A stretch of DNA of 49,790 bases, from positions 1 to 49,790 of the IMG/VR virus record IMGVR_UViG_3300046167_000452; one strand, written 5' to 3'. This DNA is from a virus. The notes under the pieces were generated by a model. It was not told where the DNA came from and made no database searches. It saw nothing but the letters and a program-made list of their open reading frames with translations. Position numbers and translations under genes: made by a program. The stretch's first letter is position 1, and each line of letters starts with the position of its first letter. Positions 17,060 to 24,832 of this stretch are shown in pieces.

Positions 17060-17083
17060 CCTCTCCTTCGGGAGGGGTTTTTT
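17060..17083 (+). terminator. intrinsic terminator with TTCG loop
   Basis: CCTCTCC and GGAGGGG form a 7-bp stem (one T-G pair) with a TTCG loop and six T residues. It is a textbook rho-independent terminator. Confidence 0.9.
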
Positions 17084-17108
17084 AATGCCCTTTCACACTC
17101 ATAATCGC

Positions 17109-17381
17109 ATGGACGCACCTAACAGAACAGATGAATTAATGGAATTAACACTTCCTGATATGTGGGCCTCACCACTAATTAATGATGACCCTACAGGGTT
17201 ATCTGATGAGGATTATGAGACATTTACTGAGTTCTGTGATAACGAACTACGTGGTATGCATTGTCTTGATGTTAAAGACGATTCTACCTTTGTTACTTAT
17301 CACGATGCTAGGCAATATGTACTAGCAGGCTCTTGTTCAACCTTTGTATTTCTTCCACTAAGTAATGACTACACCTACTGA
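17109..17381 (+). CDS. small acidic hypothetical early protein
   Basis: 90 residues from ATG 17109 (MDAPNRTDELMELT). An in-frame ATG at 17085 almost touches the terminator T-run, whereas 17109 follows a TTTCACACTCAT leader variant, so I choose the latter. The protein is acidic in its first half (TGLSDEDYETFTEFCDNE) with a beta-like end. No family is recognised. The next ORF starts 17 bases before its stop. Confidence 0.55.
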   Translation: MDAPNRTDELMELTLPDMWASPLINDDPTGLSDEDYETFTEFCDNELRGMHCLDVKDDSTFVTYHDARQYVLAGSCSTFVFLPLSNDYTY

Positions 17382-17541
17382 AACTACTATCATCCTTGCA
17401 ATTATAGGGATGCTAGGACTATTTGCTACAGCCACAGTTTATCAACGTTCCAATCGTATTACATCTAGATATTATGCCAAAAGCAGGCTTTCAAACCGTA
17501 TGGGTACAGAAACAACTGAAGAAGTTGAAGCTCAAAGCTGA
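17365..17541 (+). CDS. small single-pass membrane protein
   Basis: 58 residues. A strongly hydrophobic segment (IILAIIGMLGLFATATVY, residues about 9-26) predicts one transmembrane helix, followed by a basic cytoplasmic-type region and an acidic tail. It overlaps the previous gene by 17 bases. It could modify the host membrane early in infection. The function is unknown. Confidence 0.5.
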   Translation: MTTPTETTIILAIIGMLGLFATATVYQRSNRITSRYYAKSRLSNRMGTETTEEVEAQS

Positions 17542-17584
17542 AGCTATTAAAGCACAGTTTATCAAGCCTAATGAAATCATCTAA
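17474..17584 (+). CDS. tiny basic ORF overlapping the membrane protein gene
   Basis: 36 residues (MPKAGFQTVWVQKQLKKLKL and a short tail) in a different frame, overlapping the end of the membrane protein gene. Its stop lies just before a copy of the early leader motif. It is Lys-rich and helical. It may be a real microprotein, but its size makes this uncertain. Confidence 0.35.
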   Translation: MPKAGFQTVWVQKQLKKLKLKAEAIKAQFIKPNEII

Positions 17585-17607
17585 TTCACAGTCATCACAC
17601 ACATCAC

Positions 17608-17784
17608 ATGGACGCACTCACCCTTGGAGGTACTTATTTGAATATGTATGACGTTGTTCTTTCAGTTAGTGGTGTTGTAAACATCCTAGCTCGGGACAAA
17701 GAGACAGCTGCTTATAACGCACTAGAACTAAGTCTTGACCGTGAGGAAACATTAATCGACGTGAGGTTATCAGATGAGTGGTAA
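17608..17784 (+). CDS. small early hypothetical protein (58 aa)
   Basis: 58 residues (MDALTLGGTYLNMYDVVLSV...), with the ATG two bases after a TCACACACATCAC leader copy. Its codon pattern (VVLSVSGVVNILARDKETA, ALELSLD) looks like a small alpha/beta domain. It overlaps the next gene by 11 bases. No family is recognised. Confidence 0.5.
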   Translation: MDALTLGGTYLNMYDVVLSVSGVVNILARDKETAAYNALELSLDREETLIDVRLSDEW

Positions 17785-18136
17785 GAAACAACCATACCTA
17801 GACAACAACTGGCAGGCTTATGCAGATGCACCTGCCGAACTATTTGAATCATGCGAATTCGAGGAGTTTATGGATTGGAAAGGGTGCTCATGGGAGTTAC
17901 CTGCAACCGTTAAATGTCTCATTCGCACACAGAATAAGAAGACAGGTAAGGTCAAAGAGTATACCTACCGTCAAGCTGCAGCTGCTGAAAAGAAGATTCA
18001 AGCACTGTTAGATAAACCCGAACTTGAGTTCACTGTTGTGGACCAAGCTTCAATGCACTTTATTATCCCCGAACTATTACACCATGAAGAAATCAACGAA
18101 ATCGGTTCTGACTTCCCGTTTGATGAAGGAGATTGA
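17774..18136 (+). CDS. hypothetical early protein (120 aa)
   Basis: 120 residues (MSGKKQPYLDNNWQAYADAP). It has an acidic Cys/Trp-containing first part (ESCEFEEFMDWKGCSWELP), then a basic middle (RTQNKKTGKVKEYTYRQAAAAEKK), and an acidic end. It may be a small regulatory or host-takeover protein. The next ATG lies inside its last codons. The function is unknown. Confidence 0.55.
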   Translation: MSGKKQPYLDNNWQAYADAPAELFESCEFEEFMDWKGCSWELPATVKCLIRTQNKKTGKVKEYTYRQAAAAEKKIQALLDKPELEFTVVDQASMHFIIPELLHHEEINEIGSDFPFDEGD

Positions 18137-18224
18137 GGCACACCCTCATCGTGATGAATTGCTCACACTCATGGCACAGCAGGTACAAGAGGATACGCAC
18201 ATCCTGCAAACTGTAAAACTGTAA
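18123..18224 (+). CDS. tiny early ORF (33 aa)
   Basis: Short frame from ATG 18123, in an overlap with the previous gene (MKEIEAHPHRDELLTLMAQQ...). A longer version back to 18024 is only a shadow of the previous gene. The helical, acidic sequence ends shortly before the ribbon-helix-helix ORF. Support is weak. Confidence 0.35.
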   Translation: MKEIEAHPHRDELLTLMAQQVQEDTHILQTVKL

Positions 18225-18254
18225 AGTAGTATATGTGACACTGCACAAAGTTCC

Positions 18255-18407
18255 TTGAAGCGAGTCACTGCACTTTTAACATTTGAGACTCACCGTAAGC
18301 TTAAGGAACTATCGTTTTCTCAAGGGCGGACCCTTATTCAAATCTTACAGGAAGCAGTCGATGATTACCTAGCAAAGGCTGGTCCCGTTAGGGCAAAGGA
18401 CAAGTAA
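18255..18407 (+). CDS. ribbon-helix-helix (CopG/Arc-like) DNA-binding protein
   Basis: 50 residues with a probable TTG start. The pattern is that of a ribbon-helix-helix dimer: a short beta strand (KRVTALLTFE), helix one (THRKLKELSFSQG), then the turn and helix two (RTLIQILQEAVDDYLAKAG). Proteins of this class bind operator dyads as repressors. It lies just before the MarR-like and integrase genes and about 3 kb downstream of the dyad at promoter P2, so it is a candidate regulator of the early unit or of integration. The TTG start is inferred, because the frame has no ATG. Confidence 0.55.
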   Translation: MKRVTALLTFETHRKLKELSFSQGRTLIQILQEAVDDYLAKAGPVRAKDK

Positions 18408-18461
18408 TCAGCAACACTGCTGTAAAACTGCAATTCATCATAGGCATGTCGCACACAACAC

Positions 18462-18632
18462 ATGACAATCTTTGACCTTGGTCCCCTTTATGTAGGGACT
18501 GATCCTCGGTTTGACTTATCTATCCATCTAGGTAGATTCGTGATACAATGGGATTGGTCACCTACACACCATGGACCCACTGAGGAGACAACAAACAGAT
18601 GCGAAAGTTCTGAGGGTATTAACTGCCCTTGA
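18462..18632 (+). CDS. small hypothetical protein (56 aa)
   Basis: 56 residues from ATG 18462 after a GCACACAACAC leader variant (MTIFDLGPLYVGTDPRFDLS). The beta-strand-rich first half (SIHLGRFVIQWDW) looks protein-like. Its 3' third overlaps the MarR-like gene in another frame. It is supported by leader position and composition only. Confidence 0.4.
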   Translation: MTIFDLGPLYVGTDPRFDLSIHLGRFVIQWDWSPTHHGPTEETTNRCESSEGINCP

Positions 18633-18924
18633 GAAGCTTAGGGAGCTTAATCGAGAGTTTCCTGCACAACTGTTATCCACCTTGCTATATGTTGCAGCTC
18701 ATAAAGACTGCCACAAACAAGCAATGGAGGAAGATCTTGATTTAACTACTGCCAGTGGTAGTAGGAATACAGATCTATTGTCACACTCACACCGCCTTGG
18801 TAAGGAAGGATTAGGTCTCATTATTAAAGAACCTGATCCATCCAATGGTAGGCGACTGCAACTAAGACTGACATTAGAAGGTCAGTGCTTAATAGACACC
18901 TTAAAGGAGATCCTTTATGACTGA
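18571..18924 (+). CDS. MarR-like winged-helix transcriptional regulator
   Basis: 117 residues. A winged helix is visible: helices with LLSTLLYVAAHKDCHKQAM, recognition part (LDLTTASGSRNTDLLSH), then a wing with LIIKEPDPSNGRRLQLRLTL. This is the arrangement of MarR-family repressors. A regulator of this type next to the integrase suggests control of integration or early expression. It overlaps the integrase start by 8 bases, so the two are co-expressed. Confidence 0.7.
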   Translation: MDPLRRQQTDAKVLRVLTALEKLRELNREFPAQLLSTLLYVAAHKDCHKQAMEEDLDLTTASGSRNTDLLSHSHRLGKEGLGLIIKEPDPSNGRRLQLRLTLEGQCLIDTLKEILYD

Positions 18925-19768
18925 CATAACCTGGCAACAGGGTATGGACTACACATTCAAAACACGACACTCTTGGAAACATGGAGGAGGGAAAGTATCA
19001 ACCCGCATCAATTGCAACCATTTCACTAAGTTTGCTGGCGCTGATTATCCACTTAGGGATATCACACGTAAATTCATTAAGTCTTACCAACAATACTGTG
19101 AAGACTTAGAGATACCTGGCTCAACTATTAACAGAAGAGTCACACCCATCACGACAGTATTGTCTCATCTATATGATGAGGAAGAGATAGACTTCGCTCC
19201 ACCACGTATCAAACAGTACAAAGAATCACAGGGACGCCCTTGGTTCTTTACTAAGGAAGAAGTGGATGAGCTATGCTCTATCACCAATCATCGTCTTTCA
19301 GAGATCATCAGGTTCGCTAGTTGTACTGGTGGACGCATGACTGAACTCCTTACCATTAAGGCTAAGGACATAGATCTTGATAAGAACTGTCTCTACTTTG
19401 GAGGTAGGCCTGGATTCAACACCAAGAATGGTGATTGGCGAGCCATACCTATTGCATCTCCAATAAGAGATATCCTTGAGAAACGAGTCATAGGGACGCA
19501 CCCAGACTGCTGTATCTTCGGGGATGAATGGACAGATGGACGATCAGTTCTCTGGTATTTCAAGAAAGCAACTAGACAGATAGGGAAGGAACCACATTAT
19601 GTTTTCCACTCACTACGACATAGCTTTGCAACTTGGAATATTGAAGCTGGTACACCACTCAGAGTGTTAATGGACCTAGGCGGCTGGAAGAAATACGAGA
19701 CCGTATTACGCTATGCCAAATCGACAGATAAGGCGAGAGATGAGGCCGTGTCTAGTGTATTTAACTAG
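18917..19768 (+). CDS. int: tyrosine site-specific recombinase (integrase)
   Basis: 283 residues. The N-terminal SAM-like core-binding domain (about residues 1-95) precedes the catalytic domain. The pentad is visible: R in CTGGRMTEL (about residue 140), a beta-hairpin Lys candidate near FNTKNGDWRAIPI, HxxR in HSLRHSF (about 230-233), the GGWKKYE segment replacing GHxxxxxT, and Tyr in VLRYAKS (about 266). A similar integrase occurs in several marine cyanopodoviruses, where integration has been proposed but rarely shown. It is co-transcribed with the MarR-like gene. Confidence 0.9.
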   Translation: MTDITWQQGMDYTFKTRHSWKHGGGKVSTRINCNHFTKFAGADYPLRDITRKFIKSYQQYCEDLEIPGSTINRRVTPITTVLSHLYDEEEIDFAPPRIKQYKESQGRPWFFTKEEVDELCSITNHRLSEIIRFASCTGGRMTELLTIKAKDIDLDKNCLYFGGRPGFNTKNGDWRAIPIASPIRDILEKRVIGTHPDCCIFGDEWTDGRSVLWYFKKATRQIGKEPHYVFHSLRHSFATWNIEAGTPLRVLMDLGGWKKYETVLRYAKSTDKARDEAVSSVFN

Positions 19769-19806
19769 ATGGTGCATCCATTCATTACAATCTAATTGAT
19801 TGCACT

Positions 19807-19830
19807 TGGGTATAGGTTCGCTTATACCCA
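19807..19830 (+). promoter_or_regulatory. 8-bp stem-loop upstream of the RNA polymerase gene
   Basis: TGGGTATA and TATACCCA form a perfect stem around an 8-base loop in the int-RNAP gap. It is followed by an ATTCACACCCATC leader copy. No T-run follows, so a processing or regulatory hairpin is more likely than a terminator. Confidence 0.5.
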
Positions 19831-19862
19831 TTCATAATTCACACCCATCATGGTTATTGCCT

Positions 19863-22214
19863 ATGCCAACACCGGCCCAAATCGAGGCACAAGTACAGCT
19901 AGAAAGAGATGCCATTGCATCAGGATTAAACAAGCTAAGGAAGCAGAATGACAAGCTAGAAGGCCAGTCATATGCATCAGCCACCATATATGGGGTAGCA
20001 AGTATTGATACCATGCTGCCGATTGTTATTAAAGAGATAGAGAAGACTGTTGAATATCAGATCAAGCGAGGTAAGAACGGTGTCTCATACAAAGAGATAG
20101 CTGTCTACCTTAAAGATGTTGAGCCTATGGCTGCAGCTGCTATCGCTTGTAAGGTGATCTTTGATCGTGTGTTCTCTAATGACAACAAAGCATCACACTT
20201 AGCTAAGGTTGCTGAGTGCGTAGGACAAGCGTTAGAGAACGAGTGTCAGATGCAGCATTACGAAAGGAATGCACCTGGCCTGCTAAATGTTCTTAAAAAG
20301 AACTATTGGCACCGCTCAATTGGCACACAACAAAAGATCACAGTCATCAAAACGTTGATGAATCGTTATGATGTAGCAAAATGGAACAATTGGGGCAGTG
20401 TTAACCGTGTCAAGCTCGGTAACTGGCTAATTAATTGTGTCTGTAGTGCTACTGGCTGGTTTCATGTAACAAAAGTTAAGGAAAAAGGTAAGACACCTTC
20501 AGTATTGTCACCCACACCTGAGTTTTTAGCGATAAAAGAGCAGGTAATGGCCAATAGTGAGCTGTTCTCACCCGAAGCTTGGCCAATGTTAATAGAACCT
20601 AACGATTGGGCACCAGGCAGAAGTGGTGGATATCTCCTCAATGAGGTGATGCGTGGCCATGATTACGTCAGAGCCAAAGGAGATCACCACCCTATACAGG
20701 GAGAAAAAACTTACGAGTTCATCAACCGGATTCAGAAGGTAGGACTAGCTATTAATCCATTCGTTATGGACGTAGCTGAGACACTGTATGAAAGAGGAAT
20801 GACAGTCGGTAAGTTTATACCTGTGTGGACAGCTGATACAGAACCTTCTAAGCCACCTGATATTGAGACCAATAAAGAAGCTAGGAAGGATTACTGTAGA
20901 AGGAAAGCAGAGTGGTACAACCGACTGAATGATAACGCTCAGAAGAGTGTTAGAACTAGGAAGGTTATGGAGATGGCAAGGAAGTTTAAGGATGCAGAAC
21001 AGTTCTTCCTCCCGTGGTCTTTTGACTATAGAGGTAGAGCGTATCCAATCCCTGCTTATCTAACACCACAAGAGACAGACTTTGGTAAGTCATTGCTACT
21101 CTTCTCTAAGAAAGCATTGATGACACCAGACGCTGAGGAGTGGTTAGCCTTTCAGGTAGCCACAACTTATGGTCTAGATAAAGCAACTATCGCTGATAGG
21201 TTGTCTTGGACTAGATCTAATCACAAACTAATCACACTCATTGCGGAGGATCCACTTGGTAACATCCAACTCTGGGAAGACACAGACGAGCCATGGCAAT
21301 TTCTGGCCAGTTGTGACGAGTATTTTAGGTGCTGCATCACTTGCGTATCTGATTTTACTTCCCTCCCTGTCGCTACTGATGCCACCTGCTCAGGATTACA
21401 GATACTCGCCGGGCTTGCGAGGGACAAATCAACAGCGCAGTATGTAAACGTACTACCTTCAGATAAGCCACAAGATGCTTATAAGGCTGTAGCTGAGTTA
21501 GCACTACCTGAGTGTCCTGCACACATGAGGCAGTATGTCACCCGTAAGGTGGCAAAACGCCTTGTCATGACATTGCCCTATAACGCACAGTTTAAGAGCA
21601 ATTGGGGCTATGTAAAAGAGGCGCTAATTGAGGAGTACAACCTTAAGCCTGAGAAAGAAGATGTAACAGCTATCACCCATGCATTACGCAATGCTGTATT
21701 CACACTCTTTCCTGGTCCTAAGGATGTAATGGACTGGATTAATAAAGAGGTAGTAGCAGCAATTAAGAGAGGTGCTAATAGCATCGAATGGGTCACGCCA
21801 TCTGGGTTTATTGCGACTCAACGCTTTATGAAGCTTGAGACGAAGCAGCTTGATCTACAACTGCTTGGTCGTGTAAGGGTAAACGTAGCTATAGGCGAGA
21901 CAGATAAAGTAGATCTCAATCACCATAAGAATGCCACATCACCCAATCTTATTCATTCTCTTGACGCTAGTCTCTTGCATCTTAGTGTCTTACGTTTCGA
22001 CGCTCCGATAGCGTTGATTCATGACTCGGTGTTATGCCGAGCAACTGATATGTCTATCCTATCCACCAAGGTACGAGAGACATACATGCATCTATTCGCT
22101 GAACAAGATTATCTAAAGTCTTGGGCAGCACAGATCGGGGCTGAAACCCCACCACCGATTATTGGTGACCTTGAACCGTCATCAGTAATTGAATCCACTT
22201 ATTTTTTCTGCTAA
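19863..22214 (+). CDS. T7-type single-subunit DNA-directed RNA polymerase
   Basis: 783 residues from ATG 19863 (MPTPAQIEAQVQLERDAIAS). An earlier in-frame TTG at 19800 would include the stem-loop and leader, so it is rejected. T7 RNAP hallmarks are present: FDYRGRAYP, catalytic Asp in ATDATCSGLQ (about residue 506), motif B with Lys and Tyr (KVAKRLVMTLPYNAQF), and the second catalytic Asp in LIHDSV (about 720). It is about 100 residues shorter than T7 RNAP, normal for cyanopodoviruses. It transcribes middle and late genes from phage promoters. Copy 2 of the 21-bp repeat lies inside it. The next start is adjacent to the stop. Confidence 0.95.
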   Translation: MPTPAQIEAQVQLERDAIASGLNKLRKQNDKLEGQSYASATIYGVASIDTMLPIVIKEIEKTVEYQIKRGKNGVSYKEIAVYLKDVEPMAAAAIACKVIFDRVFSNDNKASHLAKVAECVGQALENECQMQHYERNAPGLLNVLKKNYWHRSIGTQQKITVIKTLMNRYDVAKWNNWGSVNRVKLGNWLINCVCSATGWFHVTKVKEKGKTPSVLSPTPEFLAIKEQVMANSELFSPEAWPMLIEPNDWAPGRSGGYLLNEVMRGHDYVRAKGDHHPIQGEKTYEFINRIQKVGLAINPFVMDVAETLYERGMTVGKFIPVWTADTEPSKPPDIETNKEARKDYCRRKAEWYNRLNDNAQKSVRTRKVMEMARKFKDAEQFFLPWSFDYRGRAYPIPAYLTPQETDFGKSLLLFSKKALMTPDAEEWLAFQVATTYGLDKATIADRLSWTRSNHKLITLIAEDPLGNIQLWEDTDEPWQFLASCDEYFRCCITCVSDFTSLPVATDATCSGLQILAGLARDKSTAQYVNVLPSDKPQDAYKAVAELALPECPAHMRQYVTRKVAKRLVMTLPYNAQFKSNWGYVKEALIEEYNLKPEKEDVTAITHALRNAVFTLFPGPKDVMDWINKEVVAAIKRGANSIEWVTPSGFIATQRFMKLETKQLDLQLLGRVRVNVAIGETDKVDLNHHKNATSPNLIHSLDASLLHLSVLRFDAPIALIHDSVLCRATDMSILSTKVRETYMHLFAEQDYLKSWAAQIGAETPPPIIGDLEPSSVIESTYFFC
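20681..20701 (+). repeat. 21-bp exact direct repeat, copy 2 (inside RNAP gene)
   Basis: Same 21 bases as 13836-13856, here coding GDHHPIQG. The following bases (GAGAAAAAAC) differ from the flank of copy 1. Confidence 0.8.
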
Positions 22215-22796
22215 ATGGCACGCAACATTATCAAAACTGAACAGGCTGTAACTCTTGAAGGGTTCCAAGCCGTACTGAAGCCAAGTAAGTTTGGCTACTC
22301 ATTGAGTGCAGTAGTTGACCAAAGTATGGTCGATTGCCTTGAGACTGACCGAGAGGATAGCATCAAGTGGGCACAATCAAAGCTAAAGAATCCTAAGCGT
22401 TCGGTACTTAAGCCTGAGCCATGGGAGGAAGTAGCTGAAGGACAATACAAAGTTAAATTTAGTTGGAATGAAGAAACAAAGCCGCCAGTTGTTGACACTG
22501 AAGGGACACTTATCTCAGACGAAAACACACCTCTCTATAGTGGCTCGCAGTGTAAGCTTGCCTTCTACCAGAAACCATATATTCTCAAGGATGGTGTTAC
22601 TTATGGTACTAGCCTTAAGCTTGTCGGTGTTCAAGTTGTCGCACTTAATGGTCAGGCTGGCGTCGATACGGGTTCACTCTCATCAGAAGCAGTGGCAGAC
22701 CTATTTGGAAAAACGGCAGGATTCCGACTTGACGAACCTAACGTAACCCCAACACCAACAGAAACAACTACAGAGGATGACGACCTAGATTTCTAA
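22215..22796 (+). CDS. single-stranded DNA-binding protein, gp2.5-like
   Basis: 193 residues. The position directly after RNAP, the size, the OB-fold-like beta pattern (GFQAVLKPSKFGYSLSAVV, YKVKFSWNEETKPPV, VQVVALNG) and the very acidic C-terminal tail ending TEDDDLDF match T7 gp2.5. That tail with a terminal Phe contacts DNA polymerase and primase-helicase. It coats ssDNA and promotes annealing and recombination during replication. Stops and starts abut on both sides (TAAATG). Confidence 0.85.
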   Translation: MARNIIKTEQAVTLEGFQAVLKPSKFGYSLSAVVDQSMVDCLETDREDSIKWAQSKLKNPKRSVLKPEPWEEVAEGQYKVKFSWNEETKPPVVDTEGTLISDENTPLYSGSQCKLAFYQKPYILKDGVTYGTSLKLVGVQVVALNGQAGVDTGSLSSEAVADLFGKTAGFRLDEPNVTPTPTETTTEDDDLDF

Positions 22797-23150
22797 ATGG
22801 CATTCCGATCAGGCCTTGAAGAAAGGGTAGCTGATTTGATGTGTGAGTTAGGAGTGAAATATGAATATGAATCTACTAAGGTTCCTTATATTATACAGCA
22901 TATTTATACGCCTGATTTTCTCTTACCAAATGGCATATACCTTGAGACGAAGGGATTCTGGGAACCGGCAGACAGACGAAAGATCAAGAATGTAAAGGAG
23001 CAACATCCTGAACTAGATCTACGCATGGTCTTCCAGAACCCCTTCAATAAAATATCGAAAAAATCTAAGACTACATACGCACAATGGTGTGATAAACATG
23101 ATATCAAATGGACTTCATTCCAGAATATCCCCATTGAATGGTTCCTCTGA
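22797..23150 (+). CDS. endonuclease I (T7 gp3-like Holliday junction resolvase)
   Basis: 117 residues. Catalytic-site signatures fit the T7 endonuclease I family: Glu in SGLEERVADLM, Asp in IYTPDFLLP, and E-x-K in LETKGFW. It degrades host DNA and resolves branched concatemers before packaging. The next gene starts inside its last 60 bases. The order SSB, endonuclease, primase-helicase is as in T7 apart from the missing lysozyme gene. Confidence 0.9.
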   Translation: MAFRSGLEERVADLMCELGVKYEYESTKVPYIIQHIYTPDFLLPNGIYLETKGFWEPADRRKIKNVKEQHPELDLRMVFQNPFNKISKKSKTTYAQWCDKHDIKWTSFQNIPIEWFL

Positions 23151-24714
23151 GTTTGAACGTCACATAGCTTGCGAAGAATGTGGTTCGTCTGATGGCAATA
23201 GCCTATACACAGACGGCCACACTTATTGCTTTGTGTGTCACACACATAGACACTGTTCAGAACAACAACTTACAACTACTAAATTGACTAATGATTTTAG
23301 ATTCAAAGGATCTGCCGAACGGTTGCAATCCCGTGGAATTTCGGAAGCAACCTGTCAAAAATACAAAATCTTTCGAGACGGTAACACATTACGCTTCCAT
23401 TATTTCACACGTGATGGAATCGTACAAGGCTGCAAAGTAAAGAACAAACAGAAAGAATTTAGCTATGAAGGTAGTACGCCGGGAACTCTTTTCGGACAAC
23501 ATCTATTCCCATCAACAGGAAAGCGTGTTGTTATCACTGAAGGCGAACTGGATGCAGCGAGCTGTGCCGAAGTCATGCCGGGTTGGCCCATGGTTTCACT
23601 CCCGACCGGGGCAGCGGCAGCCAAGAAATCAGTGCAGCGCAATCTTGACTGGCTACAGGGCTATGAAGAGATCGTCTTGTTCTTCGACAACGACCTACCT
23701 GGCCGTGAGGCGACGGAGGAAGCGGCAAGCGTCCTACCACCTGGCAAGGTCTCGATCGCTTACTTACAAGACGACTATAAAGATGCGTCAGACGCCCTCA
23801 TTGCCAATGACGCTGACGCGATTCGTAGAGCTATTTGGGACGCGAGGCCTTACCGTCCAGATGGGATCGTTGAAGCTAAATCTCTTTTAAACCTAGTAAC
23901 TACACCACTACCACCATCTAATTATGACTACCCCATTCAAGGATTACAGAAGCTTCTTCATGGGATCAGACACGGAGAACTTTGCACTATCACTTCAGGA
24001 AGTGGTCAAGGCAAGTCCTCACTCTGCCGGTTTCTTGCCGCTTCGCTTTTACAGACTGGAGAGCGGGTTGGTTATCTTGCTCTTGAAGAATCAAACAGAA
24101 GAACTGCACTAGGCTTGATGTCTAATGCCGTGGGCAAAAGCTTACACATTGGCAATCACACTCATGAAGAACTTACAGAAGCGTTTGATTCCAGTATTAA
24201 TAACTGGAACCTTTATCTTTTTGACGGGTTCGGTAGTTATGATCCTGATCTTATTTATAACAGGATTGAATACCTAGCCTCAGGCTTAGACACAAAGGTT
24301 ATATTCCTTGATCACTTATCTATCTTACTTAGTGGGTTAGATGGAGACGAGAGAAGAATGATCGACACCACCATGACTCGTTTACGTTCACTAGTTGAGC
24401 GGACGGGCATATCACTATTTTTAGTCTCACATTTAAAACGAACAGGAGGAGATCAGAATCATGAGGAGGGAGCAAGAGTTACTCTCGGTCAGTTACGTGG
24501 CAGCGCAGCAATTGCACAGCTCTCTGACAGCGTTATCGCACTTGAGCGGAATCAGCAATCAGAGTCTGGACCTAGCAAAACAACTGTCAGAGTCCTTAAG
24601 AACAGATACTCGGGAGAGACGGGCATAGCCTGCACACTCTCATATAACAACGATACTTCACAATTTACTGAACATGCCGTCGAACAAGAATTCGATCCAG
24701 CAACAGATTTCTAA
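23089..24714 (+). CDS. primase-helicase, T7 gp4-like
   Basis: 541 residues from ATG 23089. The zinc-binding primase domain shows CEECG and CFVCH (about residues 28-50). A TOPRIM fold follows with VITEGELDAAS and FFDNDLPG. The DnaB-like helicase has Walker A (SGSGQGKSS, about 302-310), Walker B (VIFLDHLSI) and a later VSHLKR sensor-type motif. It unwinds DNA and lays primers at the fork together with the polymerase and SSB. The first ~20 residues overlap the endonuclease gene and may be untranslated if a downstream start is used. The gene is intact, unlike its polymerase neighbour. Confidence 0.92.
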   Translation: MINMISNGLHSRISPLNGSSEFERHIACEECGSSDGNSLYTDGHTYCFVCHTHRHCSEQQLTTTKLTNDFRFKGSAERLQSRGISEATCQKYKIFRDGNTLRFHYFTRDGIVQGCKVKNKQKEFSYEGSTPGTLFGQHLFPSTGKRVVITEGELDAASCAEVMPGWPMVSLPTGAAAAKKSVQRNLDWLQGYEEIVLFFDNDLPGREATEEAASVLPPGKVSIAYLQDDYKDASDALIANDADAIRRAIWDARPYRPDGIVEAKSLLNLVTTPLPPSNYDYPIQGLQKLLHGIRHGELCTITSGSGQGKSSLCRFLAASLLQTGERVGYLALEESNRRTALGLMSNAVGKSLHIGNHTHEELTEAFDSSINNWNLYLFDGFGSYDPDLIYNRIEYLASGLDTKVIFLDHLSILLSGLDGDERRMIDTTMTRLRSLVERTGISLFLVSHLKRTGGDQNHEEGARVTLGQLRGSAAIAQLSDSVIALERNQQSESGPSKTTVRVLKNRYSGETGIACTLSYNNDTSQFTEHAVEQEFDPATDF

Positions 24715-24832
24715 TGCTGAGAAAGAATACTGGGGTTACTTAGTTAAACCCAACCCACCTACAGCAGAAGCTATTAAGCGAGCTGCATTTATTGATAAGA
24801 CCTACGTTTGGAAAACTAATGCTGGTGTTTGA
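24674..24832 (+). CDS. small conserved-looking protein before DNA polymerase
   Basis: 52 residues in another frame, starting inside the last 40 bases of the helicase gene and ending 14 bases inside the polymerase start. The sequence (EYWGYLVKPNPPTAEAIKRA, then FIDKTYVW) looks like a real folded peptide. It is positioned like small cyanopodovirus genes between gp4 and polymerase. The function is unknown. Confidence 0.5.
   Translation: MPSNKNSIQQQISNAEKEYWGYLVKPNPPTAEAIKRAAFIDKTYVWKTNAGV

Noticed and set aside
15201-19850. CRISPR array
   Set aside because: The repeated leader motif is only ~14 bases, irregularly spaced, and each copy lies before a gene rather than between spacers.
19800-19862. 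Longer RNA polymerase N-terminus from TTG 19800
   Set aside because: It would translate the stem-loop and the leader motif. ATG 19863 gives a normal N-terminus.
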